Shown here: positions 1 through 6,162 of the stretch, one piece after another
How positions within the stretch are numbered: the first letter of the stretch is position 1
Layout of the letters: each line of letters opens with the position of its first letter
From: CAZSWR01 sp964610885
GTDB taxonomy: Bacteria > Bacteroidota > Ignavibacteria > Kapaibacteriales > UBA2268
Direction of reading: 5' to 3'
NCBI GenBank assembly: GCA_964610885.1
Contig: CAZSWR010000070.1
Location: forward strand, 1 to 20,039
DNA length: 20,039 bases
Notes under the pieces: generated by a model
What the model was told of the DNA's origin: nothing
Databases searched by the model: none
What the model saw: the letters and a program-made list of their open reading frames with translations, nothing else
Position numbers and translations under genes: made by a program

Positions 1-28
1 TATTATCTATTTACAAAGAACGAAACAA

Positions 29-81
29 CCCTGCTTAGAAAAAGGGGGTTGGGGGGATTTGTCGATATATCAATGAGTTAC
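29..81. repeat. Dispersed G-rich repeat, copy 1
   Basis: A CCCTGCTT...AAAGGGGG hairpin core is followed by TTGGGGGGATTTG, a variable spacer and TCAATGAGTTAC. The same order (core, TTGGGGGATTTG, spacer, TCAATGAGTTAC) recurs at 3069-3120, so the repeat is longer than the hairpin itself, about 52 bp. Related cores lie at 13238-13258. Similar CCCCCTTTGAAAAAGGGGG-type elements are common dispersed noncoding repeats in FCB-group and cyanobacterial genomes. No function is known to me. Confidence 0.6.
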
Positions 82-88
82 CACGATG

Positions 89-119
89 TTTGCAATGGGG
101 CAAGCCCCATTGTTGCAAA
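89..119. repeat. Intergenic hairpin next to repeat copy 1
   Basis: CAATGGGG and CCCCATTG form a perfect 8-bp stem around a CAAG loop. The flanking TTTG and GCAAA extend it across a 3-nt bulge. No T-run follows on either strand, so it does not look like a standard intrinsic terminator. Confidence 0.5.
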
Positions 120-177
120 TCTTGTACTATTTCTGGCAGGATCTTAGTTGTATGAGTGTGATTCGTTTGAAGGAGTA

Positions 178-211
178 ATTGATACTACCATTTCGAAATG
201 GTAGTATCAAT
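178..211. repeat. Perfect 34-bp palindrome
   Basis: Two 17-nt arms, ATTGATACTACCATTTC and its exact reverse complement, meet with no spacer; the symmetry breaks at 177/212. The palindrome starts 45 nt beyond the stop of the DUF4835 gene. Neither strand carries a T-run after it. It could be a REP-like element, a target for a dimeric protein or an mRNA 3'-end stabiliser; the sequence does not decide between these. Confidence 0.7.
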
Positions 212-255
212 CTATAAATGGCATGTAAAACCTTTTAAATCAACCTTTTCAAACA

Positions 256-1176
256 CTACCTGAGCTTTCCATCCTTCGAGTCGCGATAGATTGTGGAATT
301 GCTCGGATCTAAGTACATCAGATCGTTGAATACTTGCTCGTCGGGGTATCCATTGAAGATCGAGCCGAGTTCTTGGGCTTTCGTATCGAAGAAGAGCTGC
401 ATGAACACGCCGGAGCCGGTCATCTTTTTTTGTTTGAAATCGGCCATACGTCCGAGCACATCGGCAAGGCCCTTCAGCCCTTGTTCTTTGTCGAAGCCGA
501 TTTTGTCCAAGCCCAAGCGGTAATAATCAGTTATTATGGTCCTAAAATCTTGGTTGCGCATGTCGCAGAGGTCGTTCAAGATGTTGTATCGGGACATGTC
601 CCCGGGCTGGGAAGTTGTTTCGTAGCCTTTGGCCTGCTTGTTTGCGCCCAGCAGGAACAGGTTGCGAGCCGCCTCGAAGCAATTCGTCCCGGCGTTGGCG
701 TTGTAGCTGTCCAAATCGAATCCGATGACCATGAGCATGTACATATCGAGTAGAGTATTGAAATAGTCGAACCTAATGTTGTTGAATGAGAGGTTAGCGT
801 TTTGCGCGAATTCAAATTCCCATTTGTCGTCGAAGAACCTGATTCCAACGGATTGGGCAGGCGTTTCCGTGGGGCCGTCGAGGTTCCGGCGCGATACGAT
901 AACCAATTTCGCCGAAAAGACTCCTCCACCGCCGCCCGACAGATAGATATTGATATCGACCGGAATCGGGCTCCCGGACCATTCCTCGTTCGAGAATTTC
1001 TGGCCATTGACGTAGCGTTCGACGTCCGAAGCCATCGTCGAGGCGTAGTACCTGTAATCCTGCGGAATCAGTTCCATGTTCACTGTAACGTTGGCTTTGA
1101 TTTCTTGGGCTGTCGCAAGCCCTGGCGCGGCCGCCGAGAGAACCAGAAACAGTGCAAAAACAAGATATTTCTTCAT
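256..1176 (-). CDS. DUF4835 family secreted protein
   Basis: The protein has 306 aa. The start is ATG at 1176, with GAGGG five nt upstream and an immediate Sec signal peptide (MKKYLVFALFLVLSAAA, cleavage likely after the ATA at about residue 23). A longer reading frame to 1365 exists but would bury the signal peptide. The body shows the DUF4835 layout: an N-terminal beta region starting IKANVTVN, a middle LLDMYMLMVIGFDLDSY segment, and a C-terminal helical part with MRNQDFRTIITDYYRLGLD. This family occurs in Bacteroidota and relatives; its function is unknown and it is exported to the periplasm or outer membrane. It is divergent from the nuclease gene and has no co-oriented neighbour here, though in other genomes I recall it near coaBC/recN. 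The family call is from memory of its conserved segments. Confidence 0.8.
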   Translation of the reverse strand: MKKYLVFALFLVLSAAAPGLATAQEIKANVTVNMELIPQDYRYYASTMASDVERYVNGQKFSNEEWSGSPIPVDINIYLSGGGGGVFSAKLVIVSRRNLDGPTETPAQSVGIRFFDDKWEFEFAQNANLSFNNIRFDYFNTLLDMYMLMVIGFDLDSYNANAGTNCFEAARNLFLLGANKQAKGYETTSQPGDMSRYNILNDLCDMRNQDFRTIITDYYRLGLDKIGFDKEQGLKGLADVLGRMADFKQKKMTGSGVFMQLFFDTKAQELGSIFNGYPDEQVFNDLMYLDPSNSTIYRDSKDGKLR

Positions 1177-1250
1177 AAAACCCTCAATATTTTCATTATC
1201 ATAATTTACAAAAAAACATCTACTAATATAACGATAATTTTTTTCTTTCG

Positions 1251-1282
1251 TTTGTAAGCAAAGAAATTTTAACTTAAGTTTG
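1251..1282 (+). promoter_or_regulatory. Bacteroidota-type promoter for the nuclease gene
   Basis: TTTG (1251-1254), 20 nt, then TAAGTTTG (1275-1282) matches the Bacteroidota primary-sigma consensus TTTG-N19/22-TAnnTTTG. Transcription would begin near 1289, giving a leader of about 50 nt before the ATG at 1342. It lies in the AT-rich gap between two divergent genes. Confidence 0.5.
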
Positions 1283-1341
1283 AATAATTGTAAATGATAA
1301 TATCGAAACAAAAAATTGCACGATAAGAAAGATTGAAAACA

Positions 1342-2199
1342 ATGAACTTTGGAAAAATGATTCACCGTTCCGCAAAACTTGGAACTGTTTTATTTGCCGC
1401 TTTTGTGCTCCTCTCATGCGCCAAAAAGGACAACGAACCCACCACCCCAGACAGCCAATACATACCGATCAGCGTCCACGTCTCGCTCGGGCTGCCGAAG
1501 GACTCCGATTCGTCCGACGATTACATCATCAATCGCAGGCAATACGTGCTGAGCTACAATAAAAACCTGAACGTGGCCAACTGGGTCGCTTGGGAACTGA
1601 ATGCAAGTTGGTTTGGCGACGCCAAGCGCGGCTCAAAGTTCTATGCCGACACATCACTGCCCGAGGGCTTCTACCGCGTCGTTACCGGCGATTACACGAA
1701 TTCGGGCTATGACCGCGGCCACACAGTCCGCTCCGAAGAGAGGACAATAGACGACGAAGACAACCGCTCGACTTTCCTGATGACGAATATAATGCCACAG
1801 ACGCCGGATTTGAACCAAGGCGTATGGTTGAATTTTGAATATTTCTGCCAAAGCCTCGCGCAGGATTCGCTCAAAGAGCTGTTCATCTACGCCGGCGGAG
1901 TGTACCATTCGGGCGCGCGAATCAACGATTTGGTGGCCATCCCGGACAGTTGCTTCAAGATTGTCGTCGTGCTGGACAGCGGGAAGTCGCTCAAAGACGT
2001 CAATGCCTCGACGACGATTTATTCCGTAATGATGCCCAATATCGCCGGCATACGCAGCGTCAAATGGCCGGCCTATGCCACTACCGTGGACGAAATCGAA
2101 AAGGCCACCGGCTACGACTTCCTGAACGAGGTACCGAAACCAATTCAAGCAATTATCGAATCGAAAAAAAACACTATCAATCTTAAAAAAGCTATTTAA
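1342..2199 (+). CDS. DNA/RNA non-specific endonuclease (NUC1 family), lipoprotein
   Basis: The protein has 285 aa from ATG 1342; a TTG at 1333 in frame would add three residues and no strong Shine-Dalgarno decides. A hydrophobic signal ends at LLSC, giving a lipidated Cys at residue 26, so the enzyme is probably membrane-anchored and faces outward. The NUC1 (PF01223) core is present: ANWVAWELN near residue 80, the catalytic DRGH (His127), the metal-ligand Asn in TNIMPQ (Asn149) and the Glu in LNFEYF (Glu166). These match the His/Asn/Glu set of Serratia-type nuclease, so activity is expected. The family cuts DNA and RNA without sequence specificity in a Mg-dependent way. The gene is 23 nt before a co-oriented HAD hydrolase and may share its mRNA. 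A role in nutrient scavenging from extracellular nucleic acid is inference. Confidence 0.85.
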   Translation: MNFGKMIHRSAKLGTVLFAAFVLLSCAKKDNEPTTPDSQYIPISVHVSLGLPKDSDSSDDYIINRRQYVLSYNKNLNVANWVAWELNASWFGDAKRGSKFYADTSLPEGFYRVVTGDYTNSGYDRGHTVRSEERTIDDEDNRSTFLMTNIMPQTPDLNQGVWLNFEYFCQSLAQDSLKELFIYAGGVYHSGARINDLVAIPDSCFKIVVVLDSGKSLKDVNASTTIYSVMMPNIAGIRSVKWPAYATTVDEIEKATGYDFLNEVPKPIQAIIESKKNTINLKKAI

Positions 2200-2222
2200 T
2201 ATTCCAAATCCCAAGACAGACT

Positions 2223-2960
2223 ATGAGCATCAAAGTTATAACAATAGATTACTGGAACACACTCTTCGATTCGTCGATGGGCGTGGATCGCAACGCATAC
2301 CGCCTTTCGGTCATCAAGGGCGAACTGGCCCGCCATTCCAAGCAAATCTCCGAACAGGAATTCGACAAAGCACTCGCCGCCTCGTGGGACCATTTCAATA
2401 CCATCTGGATACGCGACAATCGCACCCCTCTGACCGAAGAGTCCGTCGAATTCTTCTGGAACTATCTCGGAATGCCCCACGACACCGAAGCGATTGCTAA
2501 AATCTCCGAAGGCTTTGCCAACAGTATCATTAAATTCAAGCCCAAAGTTATACGCGGAGTGCCGGAAACGCTTGGCTTGCTCGCGCAGAAGTATAAATTG
2601 GCTGTCATTTCCGATACGGGATTCTCTCCCGGGACCACTCTCCGCGAATTGCTCGAATCCCAAGGCCTGCTGAAATATTTCTCAGCATTCAGCTTCAGCG
2701 ACGAAACGGGCGTCTCCAAACCCGACCCCAGGGCCTTCGCTGCCGCTCTCGACGCGCTCGGCGCCGCCCCTCAAGAGGCCGTGCACATCGGAGACATCGA
2801 GGATACGGACATCAAAGGCGCCAAGGCATTCGGCATGCGTGCCGTGCGCTATTCCGGCGACACGAACGAAGTAACCCAGCTCCGCAGCACTGCCGAAACA
2901 ATTGCCGACGCCGAAACGCACGATTGGCGGGAAATTCCAAACATTGTCGATAGTTTCTAA
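2223..2960 (+). CDS. HAD-superfamily hydrolase with atypical motif I
   Basis: The protein has 245 aa, is cytosolic and has no signal peptide. Four HAD motifs are visible: motif I IDYWNTLFD (nucleophile Asp9), motif II Ser130 in AVISDTG, motif III Lys166 in GVSKPDP, and motif IV GDIEDTD (Asp191, Asp196). A helical cap lies between residues 15 and 105, the type C1 arrangement. The usual second Asp of DxDxT is Trp11 (DxWxT). HAD phosphatases use that Asp as general acid/base, whereas haloacid dehalogenases have another residue there, so phosphatase activity should not be assumed. The ATG at 2223 has no clear Shine-Dalgarno. The substrate is unknown. It is probably cotranscribed with the preceding nuclease gene; a 5'-nucleotidase-like link to nuclease products is only a guess. 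Confidence 0.8.
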   Translation: MSIKVITIDYWNTLFDSSMGVDRNAYRLSVIKGELARHSKQISEQEFDKALAASWDHFNTIWIRDNRTPLTEESVEFFWNYLGMPHDTEAIAKISEGFANSIIKFKPKVIRGVPETLGLLAQKYKLAVISDTGFSPGTTLRELLESQGLLKYFSAFSFSDETGVSKPDPRAFAAALDALGAAPQEAVHIGDIEDTDIKGAKAFGMRAVRYSGDTNEVTQLRSTAETIADAETHDWREIPNIVDSF

Positions 2961-3068
2961 GAGTCTGTAAGAAAAAGTTTTTCGGAGCCATCCCACGGAT
3001 TAACCCATGGGATTGATAGATGTCATATCTCTTATATTATCGGTGTCTTAGTACAAACTTTTCTTTAG

Positions 3069-3120
3069 CCCCCTTTGAAAAAGCAGGGTTGGGGGATTTG
3101 GTTGTTTTTCAATGAGTTAC
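3069..3120. repeat. Dispersed G-rich repeat, copy 2
   Basis: CCCCCTTTGAAAAAGCAGGG, then TTGGGGGATTTG, a spacer and TCAATGAGTTAC. It is collinear with copy 1 at 29-81; the CTG/CAG and CCC/GGG triplets have swapped sides of the hairpin between the copies. Confidence 0.6.
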
Positions 3121-3220
3121 AGCAACGTATCTTCTGTAGTCTTCGGATGAGTTATCAATATAGAAGCCTGCCAGAATGGTATTGCTTTCTGTTAGATACC
3201 TCACCAGCGGTTGATGTATT

Positions 3221-3311
3221 GTAGGTGGCGACTGCCACTTTATTTTTCAAGGGCAGCGCAATGATGATGAGGAAAGATGAAAAAGAATCCATTTTTCCTT
3301 ATATTAGAAAT
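3221..3311 (+). repeat. Duplicated leader, copy A (orphan)
   Basis: About 91 nt starting GTAGGTGGCGACTGC and containing GATGAGGAAAGATGAA. Roughly 70 percent identical by eye to the reverse complement of 3878-3967, with 19 of the first 20 bases the same. Copy B lies directly upstream of the DUF5808 gene; copy A has no full-length gene after it. Confidence 0.65.
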
Positions 3312-3348
3312 ATTTTCCCCGTTCGAAATCATACCGCGTAGCGGTTAA
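3277..3348 (+). CDS. Possible 23-aa mini-ORF in leader copy A
   Basis: ATG 3277 follows GAGGAAAG and reads MKKNPFFLILEI before ending at a TAA (3346-3348) that lies in the first CGTAG hairpin repeat. It aligns in frame with the mini-ORF of copy B (MNMDSFPIIIEM). It could be a leader peptide or a remnant of a lost gene; coding status is uncertain. Confidence 0.25.
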   Translation: MKKNPFFLILEIFSPFEIIPRSG

Positions 3349-3353
3349 ATTAT
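3333..3353 (+). repeat. CGTAG hairpin repeat 1
   Basis: The stem is ACCGC-GTA-GCGGT (3333-3345), followed by TAAATTAT and then GGTAG. One of four copies in 220 nt. Confidence 0.7.
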
Positions 3354-3385
3354 GGTAGAAGGCCGAGTTCCTTCCAAACTGATTT

Positions 3386-3406
3386 ACCTCGTAGAGGTTA
3401 AATTAT
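3386..3406 (+). repeat. CGTAG hairpin repeat 2
   Basis: The stem is ACCTC-GTA-GAGGT, followed by TAAATTAT. Relative to copy 1 the stem changes G:C to T:A at one pair on both arms, so pairing is kept. Confidence 0.7.
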
Positions 3407-3475
3407 CTGCCTGAAGCAAGAGGATATTCCCGCCTGTTCGAGTGAATGACAAGGCAAACACTTATATATGGAATA

Positions 3476-3496
3476 ATAATTTAATCCCTACGGGAT
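3476..3496 (-). repeat. CGTAG hairpin repeat 3
   Basis: Read on the minus strand: ATCCC-GTA-GGGAT, then TAAATTAT. It is inverted with respect to copies 1 and 2. Confidence 0.7.
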
Positions 3497-3527
3497 AACA
3501 AGTAGGACTAGAGCTTCGACACCTACC

Positions 3528-3548
3528 ATAATTTAATCGCTACGCGAT
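3528..3548 (-). repeat. CGTAG hairpin repeat 4
   Basis: Read on the minus strand: ATCGC-GTA-GCGAT, then TAAATTAT and GGTAG, the same 3' flank as copy 1. Confidence 0.7.
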
Positions 3549-3584
3549 ATGCAAATCATTTACAGAAATTGAGCAACAACGTAC

Positions 3585-3620
3585 AAAAAAGCCCCACTCC
3601 GTATTGCTTAAGAATGGGGC
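3585..3620 (-). terminator. Intrinsic terminator of the DUF5808 gene
   Basis: On the minus strand GCCCCATTC pairs with GAGTGGGGC (one G-U) and TTTTTT follows directly. It lies 29 nt after the DUF5808 stop. Confidence 0.8.
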
Positions 3621-3648
3621 CTTAAAAAATTCAATTGGTAGCGTTTGG

Positions 3649-3864
3649 CTATAGTCTTGGGAGATAGTAGATAGCAAGTCCAATCAAAACTAACAGAAAG
3701 TATAAAAATGGATTGGCAAAATTGAATGTCCATCCCCATCCTGGATTCCTTTTTGGTACGAAAATTCTCTTATCGTGCCTGTTGGCGTAGAAGAACCAAA
3801 GAATATAGTTCTTGGGGTCGTTCGACATTTCAAGCAGTTCTTGCCTTTTGGATTCATCTTTCAT
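3649..3864 (-). CDS. Small DUF5808-domain membrane protein
   Basis: The protein has 71 aa. ATG 3864 is preceded by GGAG at a workable distance. The first 45 residues carry the DUF5808-like segment NDPKNYILWFFYANRHDKR followed by IFVPKR and PGWGWTFNFANP. Residues 52-68 (FLYFLLVLIGLAIYYL) form one transmembrane helix at the C-terminus. The domain is found in small membrane proteins, sometimes with DUF1648; its function is not known. The start codon directly abuts the TAA of a 15-codon mini-ORF in leader copy B, so its translation may be coupled. A good terminator ends it. The family call is from memory of the conserved VPKR...GWTxNFANP pattern. Confidence 0.75.
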   Translation of the reverse strand: MKDESKRQELLEMSNDPKNYILWFFYANRHDKRIFVPKRNPGWGWTFNFANPFLYFLLVLIGLAIYYLPRL

Positions 3865-3912
3865 TTAGGTTTTCTCCATTTCTATTATGATGGGAAATGA
3901 ATCCATGTTCAT
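3865..3912 (-). CDS. Possible leader peptide abutting the DUF5808 gene
   Basis: A 15-codon ORF, MNMDSFPIIIEMEKT, starts at 3912 after GAGGAAAG and ends with TAA at 3865; the next base begins the DUF5808 ATG. It matches the mini-ORF in leader copy A in frame. This arrangement would suit translational coupling or leader-based control. Whether it is translated is unknown. Confidence 0.35.
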   Translation of the reverse strand: MNMDSFPIIIEMEKT

Positions 3913-3967
3913 CTTTCCTCATCGTTATTGCATAGTTCTTAAAAATTAAGTAGCAGTCGCCACCTAC
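3878..3967 (-). repeat. Duplicated leader, copy B (upstream of DUF5808)
   Basis: On the minus strand it reads GTAGGTGGCGACTGCTACTT and contains GATGAGGAAAGATGAA, matching copy A at 3221-3311. The two copies are inverted and bracket the DUF5808 gene and the four hairpin repeats. Confidence 0.65.
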
Positions 3968-4031
3968 TGAATGATTCTTAGAAATTATTGAAATTAATAT
4001 ATTCATTTGCAAATAGTTACGGAAATTGCCA

Positions 4032-5264
4032 TCATTTGGATACTTCTTGGCGCCAAGCGTAGTATCCATTAATCTTCTGGTAAACCTTATAGAATGCGAA
4101 ATAGGATTCTTCGCGGTCGCCATTAACGTCGAATTTCGCCGAACCGGTTACGCCATTGTATGTGGCTGCGTATGCAACCATTGCCGCTTGGAGGTCTTCG
4201 CGGCTTGCTTTACGGCCTTTCTCCAGATAAGCATTACAAATGAGCTTCACGGCATCGTAGCAAGACAATGCGAAAGCGTTCGGAGCGAATCCGGTTATTT
4301 TGGTAACAGTATCGATCAAATGTTGGTATTGAGCTTTTTTCGCATCGGTTACGTCGAAAATTGCAGCGCGCAGGTTCACTTTGACGGCGAAACGTGCGGC
4401 AGCTGTGTTGTTGACAACTGCACTGTTTTGGGCCACTCCGTCCCCGGCGAACCAAGCAACAGTCGCGAGGGTCTCGTCCTCGTCTGCAAACGATAGCAGC
4501 GAAGCAGAGTTATCGAAGCCGTTAATGAGGACGGCAATTGTTTCTGTCGGGTATTGGCTCTTCAACAGGTTAACCTCGGCGGAGAGCAATTCAACCAATT
4601 CAGGATATTCGGTCTGGCTCGTCATTCGCAAGTCCGAGACGGCTGTTGCGCCATCGCCAAGGGCAGTGAACGCATTAACCATTGCTGTCGTAAGGCCCAT
4701 GTTGCCCGCATCGTCTGCCGAAACTGCAACAATGTGCCTGACCCCAGTGTTAAAAATTCTCTGCGCCACTGTTTGGGCTTCCGAAGCCTCGCGCGGCGCC
4801 AGCCTGAAGAGGTAATCGCTCGGAACAGCCAGCGATGAAGCGGTCGCGCTTGGGCTGATGAGAGTGATTTTGTGCGTGTTTGCATAGTTGAGGATTGTTT
4901 GCGCCTCCGCGCTGGATTGCGGTCCAATAACGAAATAGATAGAGTCGCGCATGAATAATTCCAAGCGCTGGAGAGCCAGGTCGGGATTCAATTGAGTGTC
5001 TTCGTCCCGGACTGCCAAACGGAAATTAGCGCCGCGGGCGCGGAGAGTGTCGTTCATTTCGCTGAGTGCCACCGATATCGAAGCTATTGCAGATTGGCCC
5101 AAATCACGCCAATCGCCCGAAGCGGAAAGCAGTGTGCCGATATAAACCTTCGAGGTATCGATACCAACGGGATTGGTAGATGAATCGTCACTCGAACAGC
5201 CACCGAACGTTAGGCCCAGAGAAGCGATTGTAACAATCATTGCATAAAAAAGTATTCTCTTCAT
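4032..5264 (-). CDS. ABC-type branched-chain amino-acid-like periplasmic binding lipoprotein
   Basis: The protein has 410 aa from ATG 5264, which has GGGAG eight nt upstream and starts the signal MKRILFYAMIVTIASLGL; the signal ends in GGC, so Cys23 is probably lipidated. An in-frame ATG at 5279 overlaps the stop of the previous gene as TAATG and is the alternative start. The mature part has the type I periplasmic-binding fold of LivJ-like proteins (Peripla_BP_6): VYIGTLLSASGDWRDLGQSA at the N-terminus, FVIGPQSSAEAQTILNYANT around residue 110, and a FRLAPREASEAQTVAQRIF segment starting the second half. Known relatives bind amino acids, amides or urea for ABC uptake. No permease or ATPase gene is near, so the ligand and partner are unknown; it may instead be a sensor or stand-alone binder. 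It is probably cotranscribed with the upstream glutaminyl cyclase. Confidence 0.8.
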   Translation of the reverse strand: MKRILFYAMIVTIASLGLTFGGCSSDDSSTNPVGIDTSKVYIGTLLSASGDWRDLGQSAIASISVALSEMNDTLRARGANFRLAVRDEDTQLNPDLALQRLELFMRDSIYFVIGPQSSAEAQTILNYANTHKITLISPSATASSLAVPSDYLFRLAPREASEAQTVAQRIFNTGVRHIVAVSADDAGNMGLTTAMVNAFTALGDGATAVSDLRMTSQTEYPELVELLSAEVNLLKSQYPTETIAVLINGFDNSASLLSFADEDETLATVAWFAGDGVAQNSAVVNNTAAARFAVKVNLRAAIFDVTDAKKAQYQHLIDTVTKITGFAPNAFALSCYDAVKLICNAYLEKGRKASREDLQAAMVAYAATYNGVTGSAKFDVNGDREESYFAFYKVYQKINGYYAWRQEVSK

Positions 5265-5278
5265 TGCGGAGACTCCCA

Positions 5279-6100
5279 TTATTTGTTAATAATTTTAACT
5301 TCGAAAAGCGATCCCCAATCCTTGCCGGTTAGGTATATTTTCTTGTTTTCTTTGTCGTAAGCAATTCCATTCAGCACTTCTGCATTCTGGTCCTTTTCGA
5401 CGATGCGCCGAAGTGGCGAGCAATCAATTACACCCTTCAGATGGCCCGTTGACGGGTCGATCCGAACAATTACGTCGGCCATCCACACGTTCGCCCAGAT
5501 CTCGCCCTCGATGAACTCAAGTTCGTTCAGCTGGGTTACCGGTTTGCCGTTATCGGCCATGACGGCCAGTGTACGGACAATTTGCATATTTTGCGGGTCG
5601 ATGAAGCGGAGCATATTTGTGCCGTCGCTCATGATCAGGTGGTTCTCGTCGTGCGTGATGCCCCAGCCCTCGCCTGCATACTCCCATTGTGATGTTTGCT
5701 TAAGCGATTCCAAATCGTAAACAAAACCGACTTTGGACTGCCAGGTGAGCTGGTAGATTTTATTTTTGAAAATAGTGATACCTTCGGCAAAGTGCGGAGC
5801 GGCGACTTTTGTTTTCTTTAAAACTTTTCCCGATTCCAAATCGACCAATCGAAGCGAAGAGAATCCGACTTGGCCCGTACTTTCGTACATTTTGCCACCG
5901 TGGATTTCCAAGCCTTGGGTGTAGGCGGAATTGTCGTGCGGGTATTCGCGGACCACCGAAACAGTGTACATCTGCATCTGGCCGGCAGCCTCAGGTTTCT
6001 TTTCGGCGGCGGGACGTGTGTCTTCAGACTGTTTTTTTTCGCTACCGCAGGCAAACATAAAAACCGCCGAGAGTATTAATAAATAAGCTAAATGTTTCAT
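5279..6100 (-). CDS. Glutaminyl-peptide cyclotransferase (plant/bacterial type), lipoprotein
   Basis: The protein has 273 aa. A signal peptide ends at MFAC, giving a lipidated Cys18, followed by a K/E/A-rich linker to about residue 43. The rest is the beta-propeller glutamine cyclotransferase domain (PF05096): the hallmark FPHD-like start is EYPHDNSAYTQGLEIHGGKM, then YESTGQVGFSSLR, EGITIF, YQLTWQSKVGFVYD, GEGWGITHD, LNELEFIEGEIWANVW, and the end LNGIAYD...IYLTGKDWGSLFEV. The family converts N-terminal Gln of peptides to pyroglutamate. The location is periplasmic. ATG 6100 lacks a Shine-Dalgarno. The stop overlaps a possible start of the next gene (TAATG), so coupling with the binding protein is possible. 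A shared role in peptide or amino-acid handling is inference. Confidence 0.85.
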   Translation of the reverse strand: MKHLAYLLILSAVFMFACGSEKKQSEDTRPAAEKKPEAAGQMQMYTVSVVREYPHDNSAYTQGLEIHGGKMYESTGQVGFSSLRLVDLESGKVLKKTKVAAPHFAEGITIFKNKIYQLTWQSKVGFVYDLESLKQTSQWEYAGEGWGITHDENHLIMSDGTNMLRFIDPQNMQIVRTLAVMADNGKPVTQLNELEFIEGEIWANVWMADVIVRIDPSTGHLKGVIDCSPLRRIVEKDQNAEVLNGIAYDKENKKIYLTGKDWGSLFEVKIINK

Positions 6101-6115
6101 TATTTTGTTAAATGC

Positions 6116-6155
6116 CGCACCCCACTCAGGCAGTTGCTGGCCGGAGCGGGGTGCG
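6116..6155 (-). terminator. Strong hairpin after alaS (partial terminator?)
   Basis: A 12-bp stem (CGCACCCCGCTC with GAGTGGGGTGCG on the minus strand, one G-U) directly follows the alaS stop. The bases after it are GCATTTAAC, with no run of T, so it may reduce rather than stop transcription into the cyclase gene, or protect the alaS mRNA end. Confidence 0.5.
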
Positions 6156-6162
6156 AACAGTT

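Larger units (their letters stand above)
2961..3648. other. Repeat-rich noncoding region
   Basis: A 688-nt gap without a convincing gene of normal size. In order it holds a short imperfect stem ATCCCA...TGGGAT at 2990-3013 after the HAD gene, a second copy of the G-rich dispersed repeat (3069-3120), leader copy A (3221-3311) with a 23-codon ORF, four CGTAG hairpin repeats (3333-3548) and the terminator of the DUF5808 gene (3585-3620). It is more AT-rich than the flanking genes. Confidence 0.7.

Noticed and set aside
1177..1365. N-terminal extension of the DUF4835 protein
   Set aside because: The extra 63 residues precede an obvious signal peptide with its own GAGGG ribosome site and overlap the divergent promoter region.
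3333..3548. CRISPR-like array
   Set aside because: The repeats are only about 21 nt, vary in sequence, occur in both orientations and have unequal gaps; no cas genes are present.
3854..4123. An 89-codon frame between the binding protein and DUF5808 genes
   Set aside because: It starts inside the binding-protein gene, crosses leader copy B in a frame different from the mini-ORF, and overlaps the DUF5808 start.
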